Positions 37,200 through 45,468 of a stretch of DNA of 64,000 nt are shown piece by piece (position 1 is the stretch's first letter; the number at the start of each line of letters is the position of its first letter). A program made the translations under genes and the position numbers. This DNA is from an uncultured Granulosicoccaceae bacterium. GTDB taxonomy: Bacteria; Pseudomonadota; Gammaproteobacteria; Granulosicoccales; Granulosicoccaceae. The DNA is taken from contig CALGKA010000096.1 of the NCBI GenBank assembly GCA_937927895.1, positions 1 to 64,000 of the forward strand, in the 5' to 3' direction. The notes under the pieces were generated by a model. That model searched no databases, had not been told where the DNA came from, and saw only the letters and a program-made list of their open reading frames with translations.

Positions 37200-39467
37200 T
37201 TGGCAAGTTCTCCCACTAAAAACTGTTTTATTGCGTGCCCCGCCGGTATGGAAAAACTCCTTACTGCGGAACTTGATGCGCTGCCGCTTTCGCACCCGGA
37301 TACCTTAAAAACTCGTCGCTCAGGGGTTGACTGTGAGTTGAACGTGGAAGATATCTATCGGGTTTGTCTTTGGTCGCGAATTGCCAATCGCGTGCTGTAT
37401 CCATTGGCAGCGTTTAAGGTAACGGATGAAAAAAGCTATTACGAAGGACTAAAGCAAATACTGTGGGATGAGCATGTCGCGGTCAGTGGCACTATTGCAG
37501 TGGATTTTTTCTGCCAAAGTTCGTGTATCACTCATAGTCAATACGGTGCACAGCTGACCAAAGATTCTGTGGTAGATTGGTTTCGTGATAAAACCGGTCA
37601 GCGTCCAAGTGTTGATCGCAATGAGCCTGACATTCGTATCAATGTCTATCTGTTTAAAAACCGCGCTCGTGTCAGCTTGGATATGGCGGGTAGTAGTTTG
37701 CACCGCCGCAACTACCGCCAAGTAGGCGCGATGGCACCACTAAAAGAAAATCTAGCCGCTTCTATTTTATTCAAGGCAGGTTGGCCTGCACTGTCGGCCC
37801 ATAAAGCACCGCTGGTTGATCCGATGTGTGGTTCCGGTACCTTTTTAATTGAAGCTGCGATGATCGCTGCAGACTATGCTCCGGGGTTTAATCGAGAGTA
37901 TTTTGGTTTCCTTTCATGGTGTCATCATGAGCCGCAAGTGTGGCAATCACTGTTAGATGATGCCAAGGGGCGATTACAAAAAGGTCTTACCGATATGCCC
38001 GAAATAACAGGTTTTGATATTGACCGGGAGGCTGTCGCTGCAGCGAAAACCAATATTCAGGCGGCAGGCTTAAGTCACGTGATTAACGTTAGCCACAGTG
38101 ATTTATTTGAACCGGCTAGTAGTACGGCGAGTGGTTTTGAAAATGGCCCTGGGCTTGTAGTCGTTAATCCACCGTATGGTGAGCGGCTTGAAGATGAAAG
38201 TACAATTGGTGTGTTTTACAGTAAGTTGGGCCGGTCGCTAAAAGCCAAAGCACCTAACTGGGACTTAGCCTTATTTACTGGCAACCCGTCTCTTTTTCAC
38301 CGCACAGGTTTTGCCAGGCAAGTGGTGCTTGAGTGCCGTAATGGTGATATCGAATGTAAGTTGTTTAAATCCACCATGCCGCCTGCGGCGCTGGACAAAA
38401 CACCTGCGAAAGATACACCAGCAACACCAGCAACACTAGCAAGTGTTGGCGAGGTAACCAACGCCCGCGATGTTTGGGGCAATGCCAAAAGCCAAGCTAC
38501 TGAGCTGCCTGGGCTTGATCAATTCCGTGATCGACTAAAAAAGAATATTCGCTCAATGAAAGGTTGGATCAAGTCTGCGTCGGTTACAAACTATCGAATC
38601 TACGATGCTGATCTTCCAGATTTTGCTTTTGCGCTTGATCTCTATAAAAGTACCAAAGGAAATGTTATTAGCTTGCAGGAGTATCAAGCACCAAAACATA
38701 TTGATCCGGTACTCGCTCAGCAGCGGATAGACGCGGCATTGCCTGTGGTTTGCGAGTTGCTGGAGTGCGACAGTGAAAACCTGGCTGTCAAACGCCGTAG
38801 CCGCCAGCGCGGTGAAACGCAATATCAGCGCATTGAGAAAACGAACCACTTCTACGAGGTAGAAGAGGGCAAGTGTCGCTTGTTAATAAATGTACACGAC
38901 TACCTGGATACTGGCTTATTTTTAGATCATCGCAAAGTGCGACAATGGATATCAGCTCAAGCCGCGGGTAAGTTGTTTTTGAACCTTTACTGCTACACCG
39001 CAACAGCATCAGTACATGCGGCGATGGGTGGGGCGGCTGGATCTGTAAGCGTTGATTTATCGCCTAAATACATTGAGTGGGCGCAGAATAATTATGTGCT
39101 AAATCAACTTGATATGGATAAACATCAGCTGGTAAAGGCTGACTGCACTAGTTGGGTAAAGGCCCAAAGTAAGCAATCACAGCGCTATGATTTGATTTTT
39201 CTTGATCCGCCTACATTTTCTAATTCTACCGCTATGGAGCAAGACTGGGATGTGCAGAAGAATCACCAGTCGATGATTGACGATTGTATGGCTATACTCA
39301 GTGAGTCAGGTACATTGATATTCTCAAATAACTACAGGCGCTTTCAGTTGGCTGATAGCGTCAAACAGAAGTACCTGGTAGAAGATCGAAGCAAATGGAG
39401 TATTCAGCGGGATTTCGCACGCAGCCCTAGAATTCACCAGTGTTGGTTTATAAAGAAGGCTGGTTAG
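37200..39467 (+). CDS. rlmKL: 23S rRNA m2G2445/m7G2069 methyltransferase
   Basis: 755-residue fused rRNA methyltransferase. N-terminal RlmL half: THUMP domain (~45-160), then a MTase with DPMCGSGTFL and catalytic NPPYGER starting at Asn323. C-terminal RlmK half: FYEVEEGKCRLLINVHDYL, NLYCYTATASVHAA and LDPPTFSNS (Asp669). Between them lies a Pro/Thr/Ala-rich linker (~395-425). The TTG start at 37200 has a weak ribosome binding site but matches the RlmL N-terminus (NCFIACPAGMEKLL). Fusion of both domains is the gammaproteobacterial arrangement. sohB follows after 55 nt. Confidence 0.94.
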   Translation: MASSPTKNCFIACPAGMEKLLTAELDALPLSHPDTLKTRRSGVDCELNVEDIYRVCLWSRIANRVLYPLAAFKVTDEKSYYEGLKQILWDEHVAVSGTIAVDFFCQSSCITHSQYGAQLTKDSVVDWFRDKTGQRPSVDRNEPDIRINVYLFKNRARVSLDMAGSSLHRRNYRQVGAMAPLKENLAASILFKAGWPALSAHKAPLVDPMCGSGTFLIEAAMIAADYAPGFNREYFGFLSWCHHEPQVWQSLLDDAKGRLQKGLTDMPEITGFDIDREAVAAAKTNIQAAGLSHVINVSHSDLFEPASSTASGFENGPGLVVVNPPYGERLEDESTIGVFYSKLGRSLKAKAPNWDLALFTGNPSLFHRTGFARQVVLECRNGDIECKLFKSTMPPAALDKTPAKDTPATPATLASVGEVTNARDVWGNAKSQATELPGLDQFRDRLKKNIRSMKGWIKSASVTNYRIYDADLPDFAFALDLYKSTKGNVISLQEYQAPKHIDPVLAQQRIDAALPVVCELLECDSENLAVKRRSRQRGETQYQRIEKTNHFYEVEEGKCRLLINVHDYLDTGLFLDHRKVRQWISAQAAGKLFLNLYCYTATASVHAAMGGAAGSVSVDLSPKYIEWAQNNYVLNQLDMDKHQLVKADCTSWVKAQSKQSQRYDLIFLDPPTFSNSTAMEQDWDVQKNHQSMIDDCMAILSESGTLIFSNNYRRFQLADSVKQKYLVEDRSKWSIQRDFARSPRIHQCWFIKKAG

Positions 39468-39522
39468 CGTGTCGTATAGCATACGACTGTCATTACAAAA
39501 TCAAGGTTACGGGAAAAGATAA

Positions 39523-40608
39523 GTGGGATCGTTTTTATTTGGATACGGGCTATTTTTGGCCAAGCTGCTGACACTCTTTATAATGTTAATAGCGATTATT
39601 GCTTTGTTTGCTTCAATGGGCGGAAGAGGCCGGCGTGAAAAAGGCAATATGACAATCACCCACATCAATGAGCAACTAGATGACAACAAAGAGGCCATGT
39701 ATGCGGCCGTGCTCGACCACAGTGATCTAAAAAATACGCTCAAAAATAAAAAGAAACAACAGAAAATAGAAAACAAGGCAAAAAAGAAGTCATCTAAGAT
39801 TGCCGCCAAAAGCCGTGGTGATGGCACCACCATTGTCGATGAAAAAAAGCGCAAGCGTATGTATGTGCTGGACTTCAAGGGCGATATAAGGGCAAGCCAG
39901 GTAAAGGGGCTGCGTCGTGAGGTGACCACTGTTTTATCCGTAGCTGATGTCTATGATGAAGTGCTGGTGCGGGTTGAAAGTGGTGGCGGTACTGTACATG
40001 GCTACGGTTTGGCTGCAGCGCAATTAGAGCGCATCCGTAACCGAAACATTGAGCTCACAGTATGCGTTGATAAGGTAGCTGCAAGCGGCGGTTATCTAAT
40101 GGCTTGTGTTGCGAACAACATTATAGCGGCACCCTTTGCCATCATTGGTTCCATTGGTGTGATGGCTCAAATCCCGAATATTCATCGCTTGCTTAAAAAG
40201 TTTGATATTGATGTAGAGCTTTTAACCGCAGGTGAATATAAGAGAACGCTGACGGTGGTGGGTGAGAATACCGATAAAGGTCGGCAGAAGTTTATTTCTG
40301 AGCTTCAAGTGATTCATGATCAGTTTAAACATTTTATTTCAAAGTTCAGACCGCAGACTAATATAGATGAAGTGGCCACGGGTGAAACATGGAGTGGTCA
40401 AGCTGCGTTGAACATGAAGTTAGTAGATGATGTGCTCACCAGTGATGAGTACATCGTAAATAGCTGCGAGCACGCAGATGTATTTAAAGTTAAGTTTGAA
40501 GTTAAAAAATCATTGCCAGAGAAATTCGGCTTTGCGGCAGAGGCTGCTATTGATCGTTTTGTAGACAAGTGGCTGCAACGAGCTAACAGCAGTCGATACT
40601 TAGACTGA
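39523..40608 (+). CDS. sohB: SohB-type inner-membrane S49 peptidase
   Basis: 361-residue signal-peptide-peptidase-A-family protease. One N-terminal membrane helix (~8-28), a highly charged Lys-rich segment (~70-95), then the S49 domain with nucleophile Ser188 in AASGGYLMAC and general base Lys240 in GEYKRTLT. GTG start preceded by GGGAAAAGA. Periplasmic catalytic domain that probably clears membrane-bound peptide fragments. Followed by a strong terminator. Confidence 0.9.
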   Translation: MGSFLFGYGLFLAKLLTLFIMLIAIIALFASMGGRGRREKGNMTITHINEQLDDNKEAMYAAVLDHSDLKNTLKNKKKQQKIENKAKKKSSKIAAKSRGDGTTIVDEKKRKRMYVLDFKGDIRASQVKGLRREVTTVLSVADVYDEVLVRVESGGGTVHGYGLAAAQLERIRNRNIELTVCVDKVAASGGYLMACVANNIIAAPFAIIGSIGVMAQIPNIHRLLKKFDIDVELLTAGEYKRTLTVVGENTDKGRQKFISELQVIHDQFKHFISKFRPQTNIDEVATGETWSGQAALNMKLVDDVLTSDEYIVNSCEHADVFKVKFEVKKSLPEKFGFAAEAAIDRFVDKWLQRANSSRYLD

Positions 40609-40660
40609 TAAGTAAATGTGCAGTCTGGACGCACTTAAAAGTAAGTAGCACAAAGCAAAC

Positions 40661-40684
40661 AGGCTCCTAAAAGGAGCCTTTTTA
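40661..40684 (+). terminator. rho-independent terminator after sohB
   Basis: AGGCTCC (40661-40667), 5-base loop, GGAGCCT (40673-40679), then a T run. It also lies between convergent sohB and the regulator gene ending at 40709, so it may work in both directions. Confidence 0.88.
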
Positions 40685-40708
40685 TTTTGTGCTTAAGTTG
40701 TTGTGTGC

Positions 40709-42121
40709 TTACTTAACACTTGCCGCGTTGCGTCTACCGCTACCGGCTATATTGACCCCGTACTTTTTCATTAGTCTGTATAACGTTACTCTTGAAACGC
40801 CAAGTTGTCCGGCTGTTTCGGTTACGTTGTTATAGTTGCGTTCTAGTGCTTTGCGAATGAAGTCGCCTTCAGCTTTAGCGCGTACTTCATCAAGGTTGGT
40901 AGGAGCGTCTGACTCACCGTCTGCAGTGCCGTGAGTCCCTAAGCCAAGATCAATCGCTTGTATCAGGCTACTTTCACACATAACCATAGACTGGCGAACG
41001 CGGTTAAGTAGTTCACGAACGTTACCTGGCCAATGGTGTTGGTGCATGGCAATTTTAGCTTGCTGTGAAAAACCTTTGATGCGGCCCATGGATTCAGCAG
41101 TGAATTTGTTGAAGAAAAATTGAGCCAGGCTGTCTACATCACCGATGCGCTCACGCAATGGTGGGATTTCAATATGCAAAATGTTGAGACGGTAGAAGAG
41201 ATCTTCACGGAATGTTCCGTTCTTTACTGCATCATCAATGCTGTTGTGGCAAGAAGTGATAATGCGAACATCACATTGGTGTTGACCACCTTTACCATCA
41301 TCTAACAAGCCAGACTGCATAAAGCGCAGTAACAGCATTTGCTGAGTGGCAGGTAGATCAGTGATTGAATCAAGGAACAAGGAACCGCCGTTTGCTTCTT
41401 CGAGTTTGCCTGTTGTGGTATCTGAGCCAAACAAGACTTCACTGATTTGCGTTTCAGGGATAGTCGCGCAGCTAACGGTCACAAACGGGCCGTCGTTGCG
41501 TGGTGATTGGTTGTGCAATGCACGACCAACAAGTTCTTTGCCCGTGCCGGTCTCACCAGTGACCATTACTGGAGCATCGACGCGCGCAGATTTTTTAATA
41601 GTCGCGTATAAGCTGAGCATTGATTCGCTTTGGCCAACCATTTGGGTTTCTTCATCAGCTATAAGATTTTGAATGGCTGGTTTTGGTCGAAGCACCGACA
41701 TACCGTAGGCGTGGCCAAGCGTCGCAACTAATTGTTGATGATCGCATGGCAGTGTGTGGTAGTCGTAGCAGTAATCAGAAATGGCACCAGCTACTTTCTC
41801 ATTGTCTATTACATTTGATTCAACAACCGCAACCCAATGTAGCTGATGCTTGGTGAGTATTTCTTCCAGCGCTGAGAACTGCTCTATAGAAGTGAGTACT
41901 GCGACCCCAACATGGTACTCGTTGCTGTACAGGCATTTTTCCGCAGCGGCGTGAGTATTAGCAAGATCAACCTTCCAGCCAGATTTTTCGATATCAGCAG
42001 ACAGACTTGCCTGTGTGTTGCTCAAATCGTAGATAAGAACACTACGGTCAGAGGACGAGCGCTTACTCGCCGAACGACCAGTATCGGTACGTTTGTTTTC
42101 GTTGTGTCGAGATGTGTTCAT
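40709..42121 (-). CDS. VpsR-like AAA+ transcription regulator lacking the sigma-54 contact motif
   Basis: From the ATG at 42121 (GGAAG ten bases upstream) the protein has 470 residues; the frame also extends to 42247. An N-terminal receiver-like domain (~28-140) is followed by the AAA+ core with Walker A GETGTGK (189-195), arginine finger REDLFYRLNILHIEIPPLRER and a C-terminal Fis-type helix-turn-helix (NVTETAGQLGVSRVTLYRLM). The sigma-54-binding GAFTGA loop is missing: between LFG and the next helix only SDTTTG is found (~232-238). Walker B is FLDS rather than FLDE. These features match Vibrio VpsR, a c-di-GMP-responsive sigma-70 activator of exopolysaccharide genes. Targets here are unproven. 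Confidence 0.85.
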   Translation of the reverse strand: MNTSRHNENKRTDTGRSASKRSSSDRSVLIYDLSNTQASLSADIEKSGWKVDLANTHAAAEKCLYSNEYHVGVAVLTSIEQFSALEEILTKHQLHWVAVVESNVIDNEKVAGAISDYCYDYHTLPCDHQQLVATLGHAYGMSVLRPKPAIQNLIADEETQMVGQSESMLSLYATIKKSARVDAPVMVTGETGTGKELVGRALHNQSPRNDGPFVTVSCATIPETQISEVLFGSDTTTGKLEEANGGSLFLDSITDLPATQQMLLLRFMQSGLLDDGKGGQHQCDVRIITSCHNSIDDAVKNGTFREDLFYRLNILHIEIPPLRERIGDVDSLAQFFFNKFTAESMGRIKGFSQQAKIAMHQHHWPGNVRELLNRVRQSMVMCESSLIQAIDLGLGTHGTADGESDAPTNLDEVRAKAEGDFIRKALERNYNNVTETAGQLGVSRVTLYRLMKKYGVNIAGSGRRNAASVK

Positions 42122-42503
42122 GCAGCGATAACTTCCGATTACGTCGCACGTCAACTTCCTAGTTAACGTTAGCGCCAGATTAGCCGTGTGTTCGTCACTA
42201 CCGAGCGTGAACAGGTAGTTAACAGAAAGACCAAGCATAACCAACAACGCCAGCTTTTTCTTCGCGGGACGTCATAAAATTGACAGTCTGTTCCAGAATG
42301 TATCCGTTTAGTCACTCTGGGTGGCGAAATAGTAACAGTTTTTGGCTCTTATTCAATGAGATTCACTGCTTGAAATCGCTTTCTGAACAATTTCTTTCTG
42401 TGATCTGATCGCTAATTTTTTATGATTATTGCTGCACTCGTTTAAGCCCGTTTCAGTGTTGTATGCAGTATGTTTATTGAAATCAACAACATACAACTTT
42501 CGA
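42122..42503. other. 382-nt intergenic region with an inverted repeat near the ligase gene end
   Basis: No gene seen. It holds the promoter of the VpsR-like gene and the 3' flank of the acyl-CoA ligase. An inverted repeat GTTGTATG (42458-42465) / CATACAAC (42490-42497) with a 24-base spacer lies just after the ligase stop; it has no T tract, so it is a weak terminator candidate. Confidence 0.45.
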
Positions 42504-44129
42504 TTATGACTTAGGCAGCAGTTTTCTCAACTTGAATTTTTGTATCTTTCCCGTCGAAGTCTTGGGTAGTTCTGTGAACACCACACGGGTTGGGCACTTG
42601 AAGTGAGCGATTTGATCCCGACACCAACTGATCAGCTCGGCTTCTGATAGCTGTTTGCCCGGTTTTAGGGTGACAAATCCACAGGGTGTTTCGCCCCATT
42701 TATCGTCTGGCATGGCAACCACTGCTGCTTCCAGAATAGCGGGGTGTGAATAGAGTGTATTTTCGATCTCTATAGAAGAGATATTCTCTCCGCCAGAAAT
42801 TATCACATCCTTTGATCGATCAGTGATGCGCAAATAACCATCGGAATCCATAACGGCTAAGTCACCCGAGTGAAGCCAACCGCCTTTGAAGGCAAGGGTA
42901 GTTTCTTCGCTATTCTTGAAATAGCCTTTCATTACAATGTTACCGCTGAACATGATTTCGCCAACAGTAGTGCCGTCATGGGGTACTGGCTGCAGGGTAT
43001 CCGGGTTGAGCACTGCCAGGTTTTCTAACACTTGATACCGTACACCTTGTCTCGCTTTGAGTGTGGCGCGTTGTTCTGCAGCATGTGTATCCCATTCGTT
43101 TTTCCAGGCGCACATAACGGCTGGCCCGTAAGTTTCAGTAAGGCCATAGACATGTGTCATATGAAAACCCCGATCTTCCATGGCTTGTAAAATAGCAGCA
43201 GGCGGTGGCGCTGCAGCAGTCATCACTTTTACCGGGTATTCCAATGTGATCTGATCTAGTGGATCGGCATTGATAATCATGCCGAGCACTATGGGTGCGC
43301 CACATAGGTGCGTCACCTTGTGTTTTTTTATCGCAGCATAGATTTCGGCACCTGAGACGTTTCTATTGCATATACTGGTGCCCGCTATAGATGCCAGCGA
43401 CCATGGAAAGCACCAGCCGTTGCAGTGAAACATGGGTAGTGTCCATAAGTACCGCGGATGGTCTGCCATCTCCCAGCCGGTCACATTACTTAGGGCGTTT
43501 AAATAAGCCCCTCGGTGATGGTAAACGACGCCTTTGGGTTTGCCTGTCGTGCCAGATGTGTAGTTTAAGCTTATCGCGTCCCATTCATCGTCTGGCGTAT
43601 TCCATTGATAGTCGGTATCACCGGTTTGCAAAAAATCTTCATACTCTATAGTACCCAGGCGCTGGCCGTTTACTGTTGCAGCATCGTCAATATCAATAAT
43701 GATCGGTGGTTTCTCCAGTGTGGCTATCGCTGCTGCCACCGTAGTTGCGTATTCGGTATCAACAATAAGTACGCGTGCTTCGGAGTGCTCCAGAATGTAG
43801 GCAATAGTGGCGGCGTCTAAGCGTGTATTAATGCAGTTTAAAACCGCGCCACATAGCGGTACGCCAAAGTGAGCCTCTGCCATGGCTGGAATATTCGGCG
43901 CCATGATCGCTACGGTATGGTTTTTTTCTATGCCGATTTTATTAAGGGCTGAGCCTAAACGTGTGCAGCGTTCCTTGGTATCAATCCATCGATATTGTGT
44001 GTCGCCGTAGATCACTGATAGGTATTCAGGGTATACATCTGCGGCACGAGCCAGAAAGCTTAATGGCGAAAGTGCTGTGTAATTCGCGGCGTTTTTATCA
44101 AGCTTAATGTTGTATGGACTATCGGTCAT
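42504..44129 (-). CDS. acyl-CoA ligase (medium-chain / AlkK-like AMP-binding enzyme)
   Basis: 541-residue ANL-superfamily adenylating enzyme. P-loop TSGTTGKPKG at 191-200, HVYGLTETYGP (~329), WLHSGDLAVMDSDGYLRITDR (~428-449, hinge Asp and Arg), and the catalytic lysine in KTSTGKIQKFKLR near 528. The overall pattern resembles AlkK-type medium-chain or methylmercaptopropionate (DmdB-like) CoA ligases; I cannot separate them by eye. ATG start, divergent from the CoA-transferase gene, so the two may serve one catabolic route. Confidence 0.85.
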   Translation of the reverse strand: MTDSPYNIKLDKNAANYTALSPLSFLARAADVYPEYLSVIYGDTQYRWIDTKERCTRLGSALNKIGIEKNHTVAIMAPNIPAMAEAHFGVPLCGAVLNCINTRLDAATIAYILEHSEARVLIVDTEYATTVAAAIATLEKPPIIIDIDDAATVNGQRLGTIEYEDFLQTGDTDYQWNTPDDEWDAISLNYTSGTTGKPKGVVYHHRGAYLNALSNVTGWEMADHPRYLWTLPMFHCNGWCFPWSLASIAGTSICNRNVSGAEIYAAIKKHKVTHLCGAPIVLGMIINADPLDQITLEYPVKVMTAAAPPPAAILQAMEDRGFHMTHVYGLTETYGPAVMCAWKNEWDTHAAEQRATLKARQGVRYQVLENLAVLNPDTLQPVPHDGTTVGEIMFSGNIVMKGYFKNSEETTLAFKGGWLHSGDLAVMDSDGYLRITDRSKDVIISGGENISSIEIENTLYSHPAILEAAVVAMPDDKWGETPCGFVTLKPGKQLSEAELISWCRDQIAHFKCPTRVVFTELPKTSTGKIQKFKLRKLLPKS

Positions 44130-44259
44130 GGTGTTTCCTCATGCGTAGAGCAATAGTGTGCATTGTCTGTCGGTTGTTTGTCTATTGTATGATTGGAGTG
44201 CTGTCCTTATTACAGCAATACTTAATCAACTGCGGCACACTAATGGAGCGCAACTCATT

Positions 44260-45459
44260 ATGCCTACAGATCAAAGGCCTCTAGACGGTGTCAAAGTGCT
44301 GGAGCTTGGGCAGTTAATTGCCGGTCCACAGGCTGGAGCAGTGCTGGCTTATTTTGGTGCCGAAGTGATCAAAGTAGAGCCCCCCGGTAGGGGTGATGCA
44401 ATTCGATCATGGCGCAAGCTTGATGAAAGCGGTACTTCTTATTGGTGGCAAAGTATTGCGCGAAATAAAAAATCTATAACCGTCGATCTTAAAACTGAAC
44501 AAGGTAGATCTGTTGTCAAGCAACTGATGGGTGAGGTAGATGTAGTGCTTGAGAACTTCCGCCCCGGGACACTTGAAAAGTGGGGCATGGGGCCAGACAT
44601 TTTTAAAGAGTCACACCCACAACTTATATTTACCAGAGTCAGTGGATATGGCCAGACCGGGCCGCGTGCGTCACAACCGGGGTATGCCTCCGCGTGTGAA
44701 GCTTACGGTGGTTTCCGATATGTCAACGGATACCCTGATAGGCCGCCAGTGCGTCCCAACTTAAGTCTTGGTGATACCTTGGCAGCAATGCATGCCGTCA
44801 TTGGAGTGTTATTAGCACTCTTTGGAAGAACTAATACCGGCCGTGGTCAAGTGGTGGACGTATCTATTTTTGAATCGGTCTACAACATGATGGAATCTGT
44901 TGTTCCAGAATATTCTGCTGAACAAATAATAAGAGAGCCTTCGGGCTCGACTTTAACGGGCATAGTGCCTACCAATACGTATCTTTGTAGTGATGGTAAG
45001 TATGTAGTGATTGGTGGCAACGGTGATTCAATCTATAAGCGCTTAATGATTCGTGCAGCACGTGAAGACTTAGCCAAGGACCCGCGTATGGCAGATAACG
45101 CAGGGCGTGTAGCACACGAAGATGAAATTGATCAGGCCATAATTGATTGGACAACTCAATACACAGCGGACGAAGTCCTACAGCAATTAAAAGAGGCGGA
45201 AGTACCTAGTGGCCCTATCTATAATGTAGAAGATATGTTTGCCGACCCGCACTATCGAGCAAGAGGCTTATTTGAACGGGTTGAATACCCACAAGGGGAG
45301 TTAGAAGTGGCCGCTATTCATCCACGCTTATCGGATACTCCTGGTAGAACTGATTCTGGTGGCCCAACACTTGGCCAGCACACCGATCGTGTTTTAAAGG
45401 ATATGCTTGGTTATAATGATGCTGAAATATCAGCTTTACGGGCTGATAAAATAGTATAG
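44260..45459 (+). CDS. CaiB/BaiF family (class III) CoA-transferase
   Basis: From the ATG at 44260 (GGAG 11 bases upstream) the protein has 399 residues, the usual length; the frame extends upstream to 44158, but those residues do not fit the family. N-terminal LDGVKVLELGQLIAGPQAG and FGAEVIKVEPPGRGD are signatures; the catalytic aspartate is Asp172 in NLSLGDTLAA. Moves CoA between carboxylic acids. Divergently arranged with the acyl-CoA ligase, 130 nt away. The acid substrate is unknown. Confidence 0.87.
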   Translation: MPTDQRPLDGVKVLELGQLIAGPQAGAVLAYFGAEVIKVEPPGRGDAIRSWRKLDESGTSYWWQSIARNKKSITVDLKTEQGRSVVKQLMGEVDVVLENFRPGTLEKWGMGPDIFKESHPQLIFTRVSGYGQTGPRASQPGYASACEAYGGFRYVNGYPDRPPVRPNLSLGDTLAAMHAVIGVLLALFGRTNTGRGQVVDVSIFESVYNMMESVVPEYSAEQIIREPSGSTLTGIVPTNTYLCSDGKYVVIGGNGDSIYKRLMIRAAREDLAKDPRMADNAGRVAHEDEIDQAIIDWTTQYTADEVLQQLKEAEVPSGPIYNVEDMFADPHYRARGLFERVEYPQGELEVAAIHPRLSDTPGRTDSGGPTLGQHTDRVLKDMLGYNDAEISALRADKIV

Positions 45460-45468
45460 AAACTAACT

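Noticed and set aside
40709-42121. Ordinary NtrC-type sigma-54 activator
   Set aside because: The GAFTGA loop needed to contact sigma-54 is missing and Walker B is altered.
42458-42497. Inverted repeat after the acyl-CoA ligase as a firm terminator
   Set aside because: Eight-base arms with a 24-base spacer and no T tract; listed only as a weak candidate in the intergenic entry.
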